From Bugula neritina (Eukaryota; Bryozoa; Gymnolaemata; Cheilostomatida; Bugulidae), in contig OZ037767.1 in the NCBI GenBank assembly GCA_964035545.1, forward strand, positions 21,889,628 through 21,953,627: a stretch of 64,000 nt of DNA, in the 5' to 3' direction. The notes under the pieces are model-generated. The model made no database searches. It saw nothing but the letters and a program-made list of their open reading frames with translations, and was not told where the DNA came from. Every line of letters begins with the position of its first letter. The stretch's first letter is position 1. A program made the position numbers and the translations under genes. Positions 22,366-35,410 of the stretch are shown here, piece after piece.

Positions 22366-24600
22366 ATATTTATCGTTGAAAGCTTTAAATCACGTCAACT
22401 TATTAGACTAAATTAAAGTAACCCCAAACCCTAAACTTGGCTGAAATATAAACAACCCACTCTGAACAAGAGTACATGTCTGTAGCATGTATATAGTATT
22501 GATAGGCATCTAGCTTATAAGTTGAGTTTAAAGGAATAAGAACGTTTGCTGTGTATGTGTTAGGACGAACTGCTATTCAGTTTAAAATTTAATTTTTGTC
22601 AAAAGAATGCAGCTGAAGTTGGACTACCATGAGTGAAATTTTCTTTCTTAAAATGTTTTAAAGAGAATTGTTAGAGATCGAGTGCTTCTTACTAAAAATT
22701 ACAAAGTGGCTATAATAGATGAGCAAGGCAGGAAGAAGTGTCAGTGGTCTAATGCAAGGGACGAAAATGTGATACATATATAACTGAGTGAATTAGAATG
22801 TTGTTACATTTGAATATATTGAATATATGTAAGTATGGCTATAACCATCTACCACGAGTCTTTTTCAGACACATAAGAATGAATGAAAATTCATAATAAA
22901 GATAATTAAAAAATGGCTGGTTGAACTGTGTGGAAGCAGACCTGTTTTAGCTTGGAAGTGTTCAACAGTAATTCTCTCGCAGCTGATGTAATATTTGACA
23001 AAGTGAAAACTGATTGTCTTGATAAACTGGCTAAGGTGACTCTTAGACCTAGCACTTGGCCACCGAGGGCTATAGGTCAAGTCGGAATCAAACTTAGTAT
23101 TGTTGTAGTTTTATACAGCTAACTACGGCATTCACGGTATATGTTTGCCTATGAGAAGCTAAAACATAACCCTTTGCATTCATCCAAGAGAGAAAACTAC
23201 GTGTATTTTGAGAATGACAATTATATTTACAGACTTAGCCTTAGAGAAAAGACATCAAAGTAAAACAACAGTACAAGACCAGAACCATATAACATGAGTA
23301 GCAATATGTTAACTAAATGTCACTGAGCATATGCACTGCTTACATAAGAGCTGAATCTTAGTTCTGGTCTCCCTGCAGATGACCACCTGCAGAAGAGGCG
23401 TCATGTCTCCTAAAAGAGTTTTCGAAGTCTCAGAATGCCATCATACAGCACGCATGTGAGCGTCATAGTTAAAAAAAGAAAGTGTAGCTAGTGCACTTGT
23501 AGTACAGTCAGTTGAGTAGACTACGGTCCATATTGTGACAAAAGTAGGGAGTAGCATGAGGTATACCACAGCCATTGCAGTATTCCCTTTACAAGCATCT
23601 AAAGATTACCTATTTTTTGTGGCTCAACTTAAAAAATTCGAATTAAAATTTCATCCAATAATTTGTTTCATTTTTATTGTAGCATTCAAATTTTCCTCAA
23701 GCACTGAGACAACTTTTGTATTTTCTCAAACTGACCAAGTCATACTAACAATAGCTTACAATGTAGGGATAGTTACTCCATCCAATAATGTCTTGCTATG
23801 CAAACAGTTCAGCTTGAGTGTCATACTCTATATGCATGGAGAAGTGATGCAAGCAGGAAAACTTAAAAATGGTTTATAGTATTTGATACTAAAATCATTA
23901 TGCTGTTGCTGCACTTACGTTATAAAAGTAGTGTTACCATGTATGCTTACACTAAGCCGATGCTCACTGAGATCAGTGTGTTGGTTTAATATGTTGCAAA
24001 CATTATATTTTTTTATAGAAAGCACAGCTGTAAGGTATAATAAAAAGCAGTTGCAAAATGCTAGCATATAATACAGCTCACAAAATACTCTACACACTAT
24101 ACACTAATTCCTTAATTTGAACAAAGGGATTTTTAAATGCTGTAAGATAAAAGTTTGTGAAAACATGGAGCAAAAAAATTGCTTTTTATCCACAATAAAC
24201 AGTATAATTAATATTTACAAACATGTGCTACTAATTTATTCAGCAAAAGGGTCTTCATGGTCATAATATATCCACCTGGCAATATTGGCAAATGTGTTCT
24301 GGATGGTCCTTATACTTGTGGGGTTGTAGTCGATTGTGTCGTTGTTTACATAGTGTTTGTGTCTATAGAGCACATGCAGAAAATTCCACTTGCTACGGGT
24401 GTCTGCTACACTGTGATTGGATGAATAAATCCAATACATTATTGCTAAAATATATATTAAGTGATTTCACATACTACAATTGCTAGTAATTGTTCATATA
24501 GAAATTACTGTACTATAGTATTATATTCATTATAATAATCTTAGATGCTACAATAAATATTCCTTTATTATAAGATATCTTAAGAAATAATACAAAATAT
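22366..24600. other. Intergenic region without a supported gene
   Basis: AT-rich. A 114-codon frame at 23535-23879 has a hydrophobic stretch and the phrase FSQTDQVILTIAYNVG. A similar degenerate phrase is encoded at about 48640-48710, so this is a repeated segment rather than a recognised gene. Confidence 0.35.
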
Positions 24601-24874
24601 GGCATAGGAGAGTGTGTAATATGTAGTAGAGTATGATAAACATCTGGTCCATTATGAAAGAGTATAGTGCAGTGAGTTATAGAGTATAGTATTATAGCCT
24701 ACAGTCTAGCCGCTAGTGTGTGGTATATAGCAAAATATAGTACAGCTCGTAGTATATATACCAATATAGAACAGTCAATAGCGTGGCAGGTAAAGTAGTA
24801 TAAAGTCTAGTATACTGTAATGTCACTATAGCCAAATGCAAAATGTACAGCAAAATGTATTTTATGTGGCCTAC

Positions 24875-25051
24875 AAGAATGTACTCCCTCATCAGCCATC
24901 ACTGCTATTCCTGGATACTGATCTAAGAGGGCATACTGCGGCAATTCTCCAGCATTGAAGTACCACGAGTCCTTTTGATAATCTAATTTGTACAGCTCTT
25001 CAATGAGCTTATAGTAGACACAGTCTGTCGTGCCCATTAACACCATGCTAC
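24875..25051 (-). CDS. Exon 6 of glycosyltransferase copy 2
   Basis: Open exon of 177 nt with a clear acceptor (ttatatag before GTAGC). It encodes about 59 residues including MVLMGTTDC and WYFNAGELP. A near-identical exon lies inverted at 43660-43815, so it is conserved coding sequence. Assignment to the glycosyltransferase is inferred from strand, splice phase (G|GT) and the WYxNAGELP-like motif that follows the DXD in related proteins. The frame stays open to a TAG at 24807-24809, so an alternative is a terminal exon ending there. Confidence 0.55.
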
Positions 25052-25269
25052 CTATATAACATAATAGTATGATAATAAGTGTATACTAATAATATACTAC
25101 ATGATTAATCCAGTCTAGCTACCTACACTTTCACTCCTCAAATATTTGGTTAATTTGAATGTAGTTTTGGAGGTGATGATATACCCTCAAACCAGCAAAT
25201 TTACAACACATTTGCTCATTTTTTTTAAAAAGTTTTTAAAAACTCTGTGTAGTGTTGAGTTTACCCAGT

Positions 25270-25352
25270 GGTCCCGTGGTGTAATGATTAGCACACTTGC
25301 TAGCAAGCCGGAGGTCTCGGGTTTGATTCCCAGAGGAGGCAAAATTATTTTA
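25270..25352 (+). repeat. tRNA-derived SINE-like insertion
   Basis: A-box TGGTGTAATGATTAGC and B-box GGTTTGATTCC at tRNA spacing. The anticodon arm is palindromic (CTTGCTAGCAAG) and does not form a proper 7-nt loop. The matching position in arm B lacks it, which shows insertion. Not scored as a functional tRNA. Confidence 0.6.
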
Positions 25353-25647
25353 CCCTCTGAGTCATCATTAAAACACATTTTCATTGTAGTGATAAACTAT
25401 TCCTTTAGATCTTGCATGACAAATGTGAACATTATAAATATCTTTCTACAAACATGCGCTGAATTAATTTGGAATTTCTACTCTCTTGTTGATCTGATGT
25501 TTTAGCTCAGAGTTAAAATACAATAAAACTGATTCCAATTAAACAAAGACTTTCACTGTATGTTATTGGTAGCTGCCCTAACACACTAAGCTAAAACAAA
25601 AACTTAAAGCATCGACTACAGAGACCGCTAAATATAAAAATGGTCAT

Positions 25648-26630
25648 CATTATTATCATGGGAGTCTGTCAGTGCGACAATGACTGTTTTCACTCCGGTT
25701 TAATCAGACATCTCTATCTGTTTTTACATTTAGCATTCCTTTGCCAGCTATCTCTGTCTATCTTTTTTATATTCCGCTTTACAATGTCTCTAAATCTCAT
25801 TCTGGGCTTTCTTTGGTTATGTTTACCTTCTTTCAGCTGCGAATAAAAAACTTGTTCAGGTAAACAGCTATGGTTCACTTTCTTGAGATGTCCTAGCTAT
25901 CTCAAGTTCATTTGAATGAGAATAGATTTTAGAGATGATAAATTAGCTTCCTTTAGTACTTCTTGGTTAGTAATCTTGTCTCTCCAAAAGATATTCATGA
26001 TTGAGGGCGAATGTTGCGTGACATATGCTTGCAGTCTGCTTACTTGCACGCTGTATATGTTTCAGGTCTCAGCACCATAAGGCAGCGAGTACCGTAGCAT
26101 GATACAGCTGACACTTGACTTTGATTGAAACATGATGATTAGTTGAACTTTCCATACACTGCACTAGCGCTTCCATTCTCAGAGAAATTTCATTATCTAG
26201 TTTAGCATTGACAGCTACTGTGCTTCCAATGTACTTGAAGGTTTGACACTATTTCAAAGGTTCTCCATTGATGGCTATATGGTGTTTGGCTGAGATGTCC
26301 CACTTTAAAATTTTGGATGCTGATAGAGGCATTCTGTTTTCCTAATGTTATCTTTAAAACTAAAATCTTTTGCAGCATTGGCAAATCTGTTGACTAGAGT
26401 CTATATATTATCAGAATTATGGGCCACTAATGCACTATCATTAGCAAATAGCAAGTCTCTCACTAACTCAATAGTAGCTCCAGTAATTAGACTTGAATTG
26501 AGTAACATCAAAACAGGCACTACATCAAACAGCTTTGCTTCTTTTTTAGTCTTTATGTATACCCCTTCCGAGCTGTTTTTAAAGGCAACCTCAAACATGA
26601 CTGACACGTACAATGAGAAATTGTAGTATC
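25648..26630 (-). mobile_element. 5'-truncated LINE fragment (RT 3' half and tail)
   Basis: The minus frame 26401-26667 has the RT block GVYIKTKKEAKLF ... LLFANDSALVAH, where the canonical FADD is FAND. Frames around 26300-26000 continue as the conserved LINE C-terminal region. Arm B of the inverted duplication has an empty site (aatattatccta), which defines both ends. An ATT-rich tail marks the 3' end near 25650. Confidence 0.7.
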
Positions 26631-27029
26631 CTAATAATGCACACCAATTTCTAGTGTTTTCTAACAAACAGAACCTGTTTAAAACTTTAAAAATTAAACT
26701 GGTTAAACTCAGAGCTACTCGGGTTTGGGGAACTATTCATGTCTTAGTTTTTTACTTACGTGAATGCCTTAATTGCTTTATTTACATAAATGCCTTAATT
26801 GTTTTATTTACGCAAATGCCTTAGTTACTTTTTTTGTTCTTTTGTGAATCTGATTACGGTCAACACCCCAAAATTTAAAAAGTGATTTAAATCGTGTTGC
26901 CCAGTATTATTGAAATCTATTAGATGCAAATATTTTTAATGCATCCGAGAGTGCTTTTGCATATTTTCATGTTTGAAACATGCATTTGTAAAGACTAGTT
27001 GGTGTTCAGTATATGTCTTGAGAAAAAAT

Positions 27030-27620
27030 TCACCTGCCTGTCCCAAAGTACCCAATGGCATTTCACCATGTATTGCAGTCACTGCCAAGACAAGCATTAA
27101 AACCACCAATTAAAATAACTTTGTCAGAGTTTAGGATGTTTTTAAGTGGCTCATGGAGCTGAGTGTAAAACTGGTTGATTTTGTTTAAACTGTTGGTCAT
27201 AGTGAGTGCATATACCAATGTTACAGTACAGTATCTATTCTGGGTGAGTGGTAACCGGAGTTTTATCATCCTTTTGCTTACTGCAGTTGTAGATTATCCG
27301 GCATTCTTGATATTAAACTGTTCTTCACTTCAACTGGCACACTGTTATCTGAGACTTCAACATTGGGTTTCTCATAGAATTTGAATTTGGCCCTCGTCAA
27401 TCGATTCGAACATGGAACGCAGCTTAAAGAGCCAGCATCGGAAAACCAGGCTTCATTCAGAGCAAATATATCAATGTTGTACATTTCTAGCTCACGTGCC
27501 ACTATTACATTCCTAGGTTCGATTTATCCTTGTTGTTTTGGTCTAGCATTGTCCGGATGTTCTATGCTGTAAATTTTAGATCTTTGTACTCCTGGACTTT
27601 GTTCCTGGGCGCTCTCCTGC
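27030..27620 (-). mobile_element. LINE endonuclease domain fragment
   Basis: Minus frames at 27278-27502 and 27063-27269 encode apurinic-type endonuclease blocks: NIRTMLDQ, ELEMYNIDIFALNEAW, LRLPLTQNRY and ILIGGFNACLGSD. Stops and frameshifts separate them, so this is a dead fragment. It may come from the same family as 25648-26630 but is not contiguous with it. Confidence 0.65.
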
Positions 27621-28034
27621 CAGTATGTGTGATTTTTCTCCCTGGAGTTTATGAATTTTCAGGATTTGTCTGACAAACTATTGTCAACCAACACTATGTT
27701 TTGCCAGTGGAAAGTGAAGCTCTCCCCTTCTGATACACTATGCTGAGCTGGGGAGGGTGTTGAGCTGGCGAGGGTGTTTCACGACAAACAGAGAACTGCA
27801 TCAGTCACAGCGACTGGCGCATTATGGAATTTGTCTATCAAGCTCTCACATATTTTCACATGTCTAGGTTTGTTTCCAGGGTTTTTGCCCCTTTGAGCAT
27901 TATACAGTTAGCATGGTTGAAGTCCAGTCACTAATGGTGACCGCACGTAGCTATACAGCTTTGGCTGGTCAGTGAGTCATGCCTCACATCTCTTGGTCTA
28001 TAGATCCAGGTAGCTTCTTAAGCATTTCCATAAT

Positions 28035-28110
28035 TCATTCACCACCACAACCTTCACAACTAACACCACAACCTTTACAACTAACACCACAACCTTTACA
28101 ACTAACACCA
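28035..28110 (+). repeat. 21-bp minisatellite
   Basis: Three tandem copies of CAACCTTTACAACTAACACCA followed by a CCA-rich run. It encodes Pro/Leu/Gln repeats only by chance of frame. Confidence 0.8.
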
Positions 28111-29222
28111 CCACCGCCACCACCACCACTACCACCAATTTGCAACACTTCTTTTTTTATTTAACATATACGCACGTATAAACATTGCTTGGCACTTGAA
28201 ATTAAATAAGTGCTTAGAACGGGCTGCTTTTCAACAGCTAAAAAAGCAGTAAAATGCAGCATGGCAGAACATGCGTTAAAATGAGTTCCCATTTTATAAA
28301 AATGAGGTGTAGTTAGAACAGGATTAGTGCTTGAAGAGTGCAAAGGCAACTTACCTAGATATCTTTCTTCTGAAGATTTGGAGACAACACAGTGGTGCTT
28401 TCTTAGCCCAACAATCTCGTTTATCACAAGACAGTCATTGTCTAGGTATATCCCTCCATATTCTCTTAGAACCTGAAAAAGGGACATGTAGTTTTTGGTT
28501 CCATGACTAAAGAACGAGTTTTTATATGGAACATAACTCTGTTCTTATAAAAAGATAAATTCACACCATATGCGATATTTATATATTATTCACTTCTGAC
28601 AGCCTAAGCTACTATAGCATACTTATAATGACAAAGACGAATATAATATTTAGTGGTTACTTTACATGAAATATATTAATATAAAGCTTGAATACACTCA
28701 TCACCTGTATTCTAGCTAAATCAGATGCATGCTGTACCCATTGAAATGGCTTTCCAAATATTGTGGCAGGTGGCTCTCTTTCTATTATCACAATTCTGCA
28801 GTAATCACATCATAACATAATTTATAGTAAAAACAGTTTGTATTTTGGTAAACATTAGCGCTGTGCTTTCAAATTGAATTGAACTGTAAGCATTTATATA
28901 TATTTTTTTGCACTTTTGTTATTTTACCTAATTTAGTATACACTCAAAGAGCTCAGTGTTTAGCCATTTTTCACAATTTAGCTGCAAATTTATATGAGTC
29001 TTAATTTTAATTTAATGGGTAATTTAATTTTGCTCCATTTTCCTTGTTTGTGTCCTAATTATTAGGCTAATTCGAAGTTAGTGATTGCCACAAGAATCCA
29101 TCAGGGTCTGCAAATTTGAATTAACTGATTGAATAGGAAAAAACATGGGAAATCAAGCACAACGGAAAAAAATATTGTTTATTGATTTGTATTTTTCAAA
29201 CTACTGTTAGTTTAGAGCAAAA

Positions 29223-29226
<4 letters not shown>

Positions 29227-29303
<77 letters not shown>
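29227..29303. repeat. (AT)n microsatellite
   Basis: AT array followed by short TATACATTTG-type repeats to about 29357. Confidence 0.95.
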
Positions 29304-29306
<3 letters not shown>

Positions 29307-31989
29307 TTATATACATTTATACACATTCGTATACATTTGTATACATTTGTATACATTAGCAGCTAAATTGTGTAAAAAGGTAGCCAAAATCTAAAAACTT
29401 CAATGTGTACTACTTAAGTAAAATGACCCATTTTCAACTTCTATTAATTAAAAAGATATAAAAAGCATTTGACTATTAGGTTATCGAAATTTCAAACAAC
29501 ATGTTTAGTTTATTATGTAATGCATAAGTGATCTCAACCTTTGATCTGTCTTTATTTCATCCCAGTACATTCCTGTTGGTGGAGAATTCGTGTGAATGTA
29601 TACTTTGTCAGCTTAGCCCCTTTTTATAGCTGACATTATCCCCAGCATTTCATAAAATTTCATTTCAGACTGGTTGAATCTGCAATTAAAAATAATATAC
29701 ACTGTATAACAATATCTATAATTCCAAGTACAAAAATGTGTTTGAGCGTACAACATTATTTGAATTTTAAATTATGATTTATTCTGTATTATTTGGTGCC
29801 ATATTATTGAAACCAGATTTTGTAGCAGTTGTATTTAGCAGTACATACGCGATAAACAAACCACTAAGAAAAATACTTCAAATGCGTTTTTTTTTAAAAC
29901 CATCAACTAAGAAATACTTCTATTAAAATTATTGAATATACCATTAAAATATTTCTCTCCCAAAAGAACAACAATATAGCATAATTTTGATTCCAGTTTC
30001 TGTCAAATTTCAAAAATTTTATGGCACTGCTTTATATATAACAGAGATTAAAGTATTGACCTACTGAGGGGCACAACTCTTAATTAGATATAGACTATCA
30101 AAGAATATGGGAAAAAGTTCATTTACATGCATATTCCATGCTCACAGAGTAAGCTTCTAAAATACATTAAAAAGTTATATTTTGTTTACGAACAACTTCA
30201 TTGTTCACTGCTGTGCACCTGTCCTCACTTACTCTTCAGTTTATTGATCAAGAGGAGTAGTTTGCATAACAAAGCTTAAAGAAGGAATTCATAACTACAG
30301 GAAAAGTGTTGGTTAGTATTACATGATGCATTCTAACACATATCACATTGTGCATAGCGCAGTTAAGGAGGTATATTTCATATATGTTACCTTATAAAGT
30401 GGTATATATTTGGTATTATTGGTTGTTCTGTAGATATAAGATCATTGATAATTGTCCCATTGGCTTTAAGTTCATGATACATCTTAGATATAGCCTTAGC
30501 TACATGGGGCTTTACTTGTTCATGAAACTTTTCTGTTGGTACTGGGTTTACAGGCTACAACATGCCATTGCAGCTCATAATAAACTTATAAACTTAGCAC
30601 TGCAATATGTCTTAACAGTAGTTAAAATACTAAATTTAACCATCTATAGTAAAAGTATCCCATCAAAGAGTGTCATGAATTCTAAATAGATGACCCCTAA
30701 TTTTTTAATTAGTTTTCTTTCTTAACATTGATTAATTATTAGGGCTTTTTCATGTTGAATTTTGATTTGTTAAAATGTATTGCCACAAAATAGGCTACAC
30801 GTATGCAGCTATTGAAAAGTTTACTGCTGCATGTTTAGCTTTACTTAGCATAGGCTATAATTGATGCATTCTAAAACAATTTATTCTGTAAATTGTTTGT
30901 AAAACAGCCTTTCTGAAAAAAAAAACCTTAAAAACCAGTTGAAGATACAACCTAAATATTTAGGCTGGTGAGCCAAAATTGTTGCGCAGCTTACATAAGG
31001 TCATGCATGCAACCACCAACTGATTCAAAGTCACAACCTCTCCATTGTTGTTCTATATCAAATAGTAGCCCTCAAATATATTAAAAACTTAGGCTATATG
31101 CAAGCTAGAAACAAAATTCAAAAAGCATCTTGTGTATCTTTTTACGGTTTTTAAAAGCTTTTCAAAATTTTATTTAGCTTGAATTTCTATCCTTCAGACC
31201 TCAAAAGGAGTGGATTTTAAGCATTTTTGGTAAAAATAACAAGGTGTTAGTATCCCCAATAAAAATGCCCACAGCTCAACTTCAGCCGCAACTTTTTTGT
31301 TGTAGCTAACTATGAATTAGTAAGTAATTAGTTAATTTTTTAATATATTTACTTTTTCTTCTCTAATTTCTTTTTTTATTGTTGTCACATTCCTAATGTT
31401 GAAACAATTTTCCACTTTGCTGCCTTCATCCACGGTACCAATAGGGAAAGTTGGTTTATACTTCAGAGTTACGGCGATGGTAATTATTGTCAGGCACACT
31501 GAGGTTACGAGAAACTTTAGGTTTGAACGCATGGTTGATGCAAGATCTGCAAAATGAGGTTTATCCGGGACTTAGAGCGTACATTAACGAAGCTTTACAA
31601 GGCATATTATTTTAATACTATAGCCTTGAAAATTATTAGAGCGTTATATTAACAATATTGCAAACTGCGTTACACCAGATATAGCAGCAACAATCACACA
31701 AATATTGCATTGGAGCTAAACTAGCACGAAAAAATGTTTAATTTATTAAAATATAACTTAACTATATATAGCTGCTCAAACATGCATAGGCTTGGAAAGT
31801 GTCTCACATTTTCATTTTGCACTACGTATTGGGCTAACTTTAATAACTATAACAACTTATAGTTTTTTGCAGCTTCTTACTTGCTAAATAGGCTTTAGCC
31901 AAACTGCAAAACTGCACCTAGTAGGCTTATAAGACTGCTTTGGATGAATTGGAAACCGGAAACTACCACCATTGCTGTCGATAACATAT

Positions 31990-32309
31990 TGTGATAAACT
32001 TGTGGGTTGAATGCAATTTAAGTATGCAACATATCTCTTTGTAAGAGAGAACAAGAAATGATGTATTCGCTGATAGTAGCAATCTTTATTGATGATAAAA
32101 AATAGAGGTCCTCCACGAGCGAGCTCCAGTAGAAGACTGAACTACACTGGAACTCGCTTGCTTTTATATACATGGAACAAAAGAAAATGATTCTTTTGTT
32201 GTCCAAAATCGGAGGTCCAAAACGCCGGATATTCGGCATTTCGGGAGTCCGAAATGCCGATTTCGGGCAACATTAGTAAAAATTACATGGTAAGCATAAT
32301 TCCACAACA
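31990..32309 (-). repeat. 3' LTR of gypsy element 3
   Basis: Matches 39982-40269. It has an extra internal stretch near 32222-32260 made of partly repeated CCGAAATGCCGA-like units. Confidence 0.88.
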
Positions 32310-32500
32310 CACACCCCCTATTGGAAACCATGCTTTTCGATAAAGAGATAAAAGAACATTATTGACAAAGTACATATGCATAAAAAACTAGAGTAAAATC
32401 GTAAAAGAAGTAAAGAAATATGAGAGTAAATACATTTAAGATAAAATAATAAAAAAAACAAAGCACACCACACCCCACCACCAATGTCTATTAACTGTTA

Positions 32501-33994
32501 CTATTGGTGCTGATCACTCCTGTTCTGTTCTAGACGGTTAACGCGTCTCCGTAACTGTGTCAGCTCCTCCTTACACTGTCGTAGCTGCCGCCGTAAGTGC
32601 TGCACCTCTTCGAGTTGGGGCTGAGGACGGGAGTTGGTAGCGTCACGCCTTGGTCTCTGTCTGCTGCCCGCCGCTGAGGGCCGAGGGCCCATGTCCGATA
32701 CATCGGGCCTGGCGTTCGCACCGACCCGTGCCAGCACAACCCAAAGAGGCGGGGTGGCCGCTGGTTAGTGAGCAGCGGCGGGCTCTCCGTCTTCTTCTTG
32801 GATGGGCCGGCACACTGGAAACCCCTGGCCGAGAGCGGCACGTTTCTGGGGATCCGCAACGTGTGGGAAGATCAAGTCTCGGAATTTCGGGAAAGCGGCC
32901 TTGTCTACCACAAACGTATGGCCTGTGTGGCAGCGCGATATGCGCTCGTGGCGCAGCATGTAATAGCGCTGATAAGAATATTCGCCACACGGGCAGAATA
33001 CGTGTACGTAATGCTGAGGGGCGTGTACCCGCAGCCGCCGTGTAGAAGAAAATTTCCTCTTACACTGGTGGCAGATGTGGTTGCCCGACTCTCCGCATGC
33101 CTGGCCAACCCGGAGATTGGTGTCCCGGGACAACCAATTCTGGCGGGCGACCAAGGCCCAAGGCCCAAGGCAGGACCAGCATTGGGGGGTCTTCCTCATC
33201 ATCTTCCGCTAGGCAGGGCTCACCGAGTAGTATGCCCTGCTCTTCTCCTGCAACTAGCTGAAGCTCTACAGAGTTGGGGACAAGGCCACTAACGCTGGTG
33301 GAAAGCACCTCTGTGGTCAGAGCGGCGCCCTGCAGGCTGCTGGCAGCAGAAACAGGGGCCTGGCTAGGAGGGGAGTCAACACGTCTTGCTTCCTCCTCCT
33401 TGCACTCATAGCAGAGCCTACAACAGGTAGCAGAGACCGTGTAAGGTCGGTCTCGCTATCGTCGAAATTCGGCAGTTGTTTGTATGGCACTCTGTGGGAA
33501 ACCGGAGGCCGAGGTGAGTCACAGAGAGTGACCGACCCCACATCTTGATCTAACAAGAAGTCGTGGAAAGAGTCATCTCTTAGATCCACGTCAACCTCGG
33601 GTTCCAACAGAGTAGATTCAAAAGAATCTAGTATTGCCCAATCAACAGTATTTGGGTTAGACCCCGATACCGGAGGATCTAACCCTAACCAAATACCTGA
33701 CTGTGTGGTAGTCTCCTCGACTAGAGTGATTCCCATGTTGACAAATTTCAAATTATTTTTAGTTCTATTAGAGAATTCAGAATTACGTGTGACCCTTGTG
33801 TCGTTACTAGTAGAAATGGCAAAGCCTCGAGTTTTAAAATTTCTACCTGCCGAGTCGTCGGTCACGTGGCCAGTTGGAATTCCAATTGAATTTCGAAGGA
33901 CCAACTCAGACGATCGCGTGCCCTCCGAAATTCGGTTTGAGATTTCTTCTTCTTGGTAGAATTCTCCGGAGTACTGAAGGGAATTTCCAACCAA
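32501..33994 (-). CDS. ORF3: paired zinc finger plus coiled-coil protein of gypsy element 3 (frame-broken)
   Basis: Three segments cover it: 33994-33317 (225 codons), a short shifted stretch 33308-33130, then 33202-32765 and 32737-32501 back in the first frame. The fingers are C-x2-C-x12-H-x3-H (CHQCKRKF...) and C-x-C-x12-H-x5-C (FCPCGEYSY...), with the same spacing as in element 1. They are followed by a DPQKRAALGQGFP-like stretch matching DPA-x-LIRLEQGFP of element 1. The C-terminus is a leucine-heptad coiled coil (LRRQLRQCKEELTQLRRRV). Both copies also share a KLPY/KQLP-type segment before the fingers. Function unknown; stops mean this copy is not intact. Confidence 0.68.
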
Positions 33995-34022
33995 GGGAGG
34001 ATAGTTGTCCGCGCTGGATGGA

Positions 34023-34482
34023 CTACCACTCTGGGATGGTAGCTTTTAGATGTCCTACATGGTAATCAGCCAGATATCTGGGTGGTTTCCTATCTCTCTG
34101 ACTTCTCCCTAGAGAGGCCGGCTCTTGTACCAGTGGCTTTTCAGCTGCCAAGGTAGGGGTCCTCGCCTTCACCCGTACTGCGGGTGAGGGCGTCCTCCAC
34201 TGGTGGGGGTGCTGGCTGTTGTCGTTCTTGTCGTTGTTGCTGTTCCAGTTGTTCCAGCAGAAAAGATTGTTCTTGCTCCGGTCTCCTCCGGACAAAGATT
34301 TCTACTTCTCTGGATTGGGTTATTCTCCCCCGATGATTAGGTTGGCAGTTGGGCTCCGGGAGGGGTGGAGCCTGTCCTACCGCGTCTGGGCTGGCATGGT
34401 TTGGTTTCAAGCGCTGCTCGCTCTGGACTGAAGTTTGCCCAGAACGCTCCACACGGTATGTGTGGTTAGGCAGCACTTCCAC
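34023..34482 (-). CDS. pol: Pol C-terminal tail, element 3
   Basis: Continues the GPY/F region (NHTYRVERSGQTSVQ) into a Pro/Gln-rich tail ending in a basic RSQRDRKPPRYL motif, as at the pol end of element 1. Confidence 0.6.
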
Positions 34483-35410
34483 TATGCAGTAGGACCCATA
34501 AACCTGGGCTGAAACTTAGCCAACTGTCCGCAACGCCTATGATAACTCACCATCCACACCCAGTCTCCCACCTGGTACAAGGGGAGCTTTTCCGAGTCTT
34601 CCGTCCGGATCTGCCATTGCTGTGTCTGCAGTGCATCATGAGCCTTGCCCATGATCTCTATTAGTTTCCCCACGTACTCATGTACTGGGGACTCGGGAGC
34701 TAGAACATGGTATGTCAGGTGTTCCGGAACCCGTGTCTCTCGCAAGAGTTTGGGGTCTCCTGTGTGCTGGAGTGTGGTGTGCTGCAGTAGGCTCGCATGA
34801 TTTGCGGCAGCACCACGTCTCATTCTTCTTGACCTCGACTGAGGAGCAGGCTCCTAAGGGCGTCACCCAACATCCTGTTGTTCCGTTCCACGACTCCGTT
34901 CCCTTGCGGGTGATATGGGGTGGTCCGACTCTGCATCACCCCCCATATTCGACAGAGGTCTCCCATGAACTGGGAATGGAACTGGGCGCCCTGGTCCGTA
35001 TGTATCTGTTCCGGTAACCAGAGATAGCAAAATACATATTGGTCCAAGGCCCGGGCCACTGTGAGGGCCGACGCATCTGGAATAGCCAGAGCGTCTGCCC
35101 ACCGAGTGAAGTGGTCCATGACCACCAGTATCCAGGTGTTCCCTCTGGCGGATAACATAACGGCATAGGCCCAACAAGGTCTACCGCCACTACTTGCCAT
35201 GGTCGACCAGCGTAAAGCCGGCGTCGACCAGTAGTTTCCGTGGGGCGGCCATGCTTACTAGCTTGGCAGACCTCGCACTGCCGTACCCGCAGTCGTACGC
35301 CTCGAGTCATTCCGGGCCAGTATCAATGCAGCTGCAGACACCTGATGATTCGACTGGCTCCAGCATGAGCCTGTTTATGGGTGTCCCAAATCAGTTCCCG
35401 TCGGAGGGCA
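34482..35410 (-). CDS. pol: Integrase, element 3, with complete DD35E core
   Basis: HHCC finger (HKQAHAG ... CEVCQ) at about 35410-35270. The core frame 35200-34820 has the first Asp in VVMDHFTRW, the second in HTDQGAQF and the Glu in GVVERNNRML with exactly 35 residues between, the DD35E arrangement. The frame then shifts to 34823-34482 for the post-core segment. This is the only intact core in the window. Confidence 0.82.

Larger units (their letters stand above)
24600..26920 (-). repeat. Inverted segmental duplication, arm A
   Basis: Matches 42870-44530 in inverse orientation, including glycosyltransferase exon 6 and flanking intron. Arm A carries a SINE (25270-25352) and a LINE (about 25648-26630) that arm B lacks. 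Confidence 0.7.
24875..31532 (-). pseudogene. DXD-motif glycosyltransferase, copy 2, with nonsense codon
   Basis: Paralogue of copy 1 with the same exon lengths: 31353-31532, 30391-30554, 29539-29679, 28705-28795, 28355-28472 and a sixth exon at 24875-25051. Exon 1 encodes a membrane anchor, exon 2 ends IPNIYHFI, and exon 5 has YGGIYLDNDC (DXD). In exon 3 the codon aligned with Lys of copy 1 is TAA (plus-strand 29613-29615), which would truncate the protein before the DXD. The other exons are open. Exon 6 starts in the phase exon 5 requires and contains WYFNAGELP, which resembles the post-DXD region of this family; its donor (gtaggc) is poor. Intron 5 (25052-28354) carries LINE and SINE insertions. 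It could be a recent pseudogene, or an active allele with one sequencing error. Confidence 0.75.

Noticed and set aside
25270-25345. Functional tRNA gene
   Set aside because: Anticodon arm is a short palindrome with no 7-nt loop, and the locus is an insertion absent from the duplicate arm.
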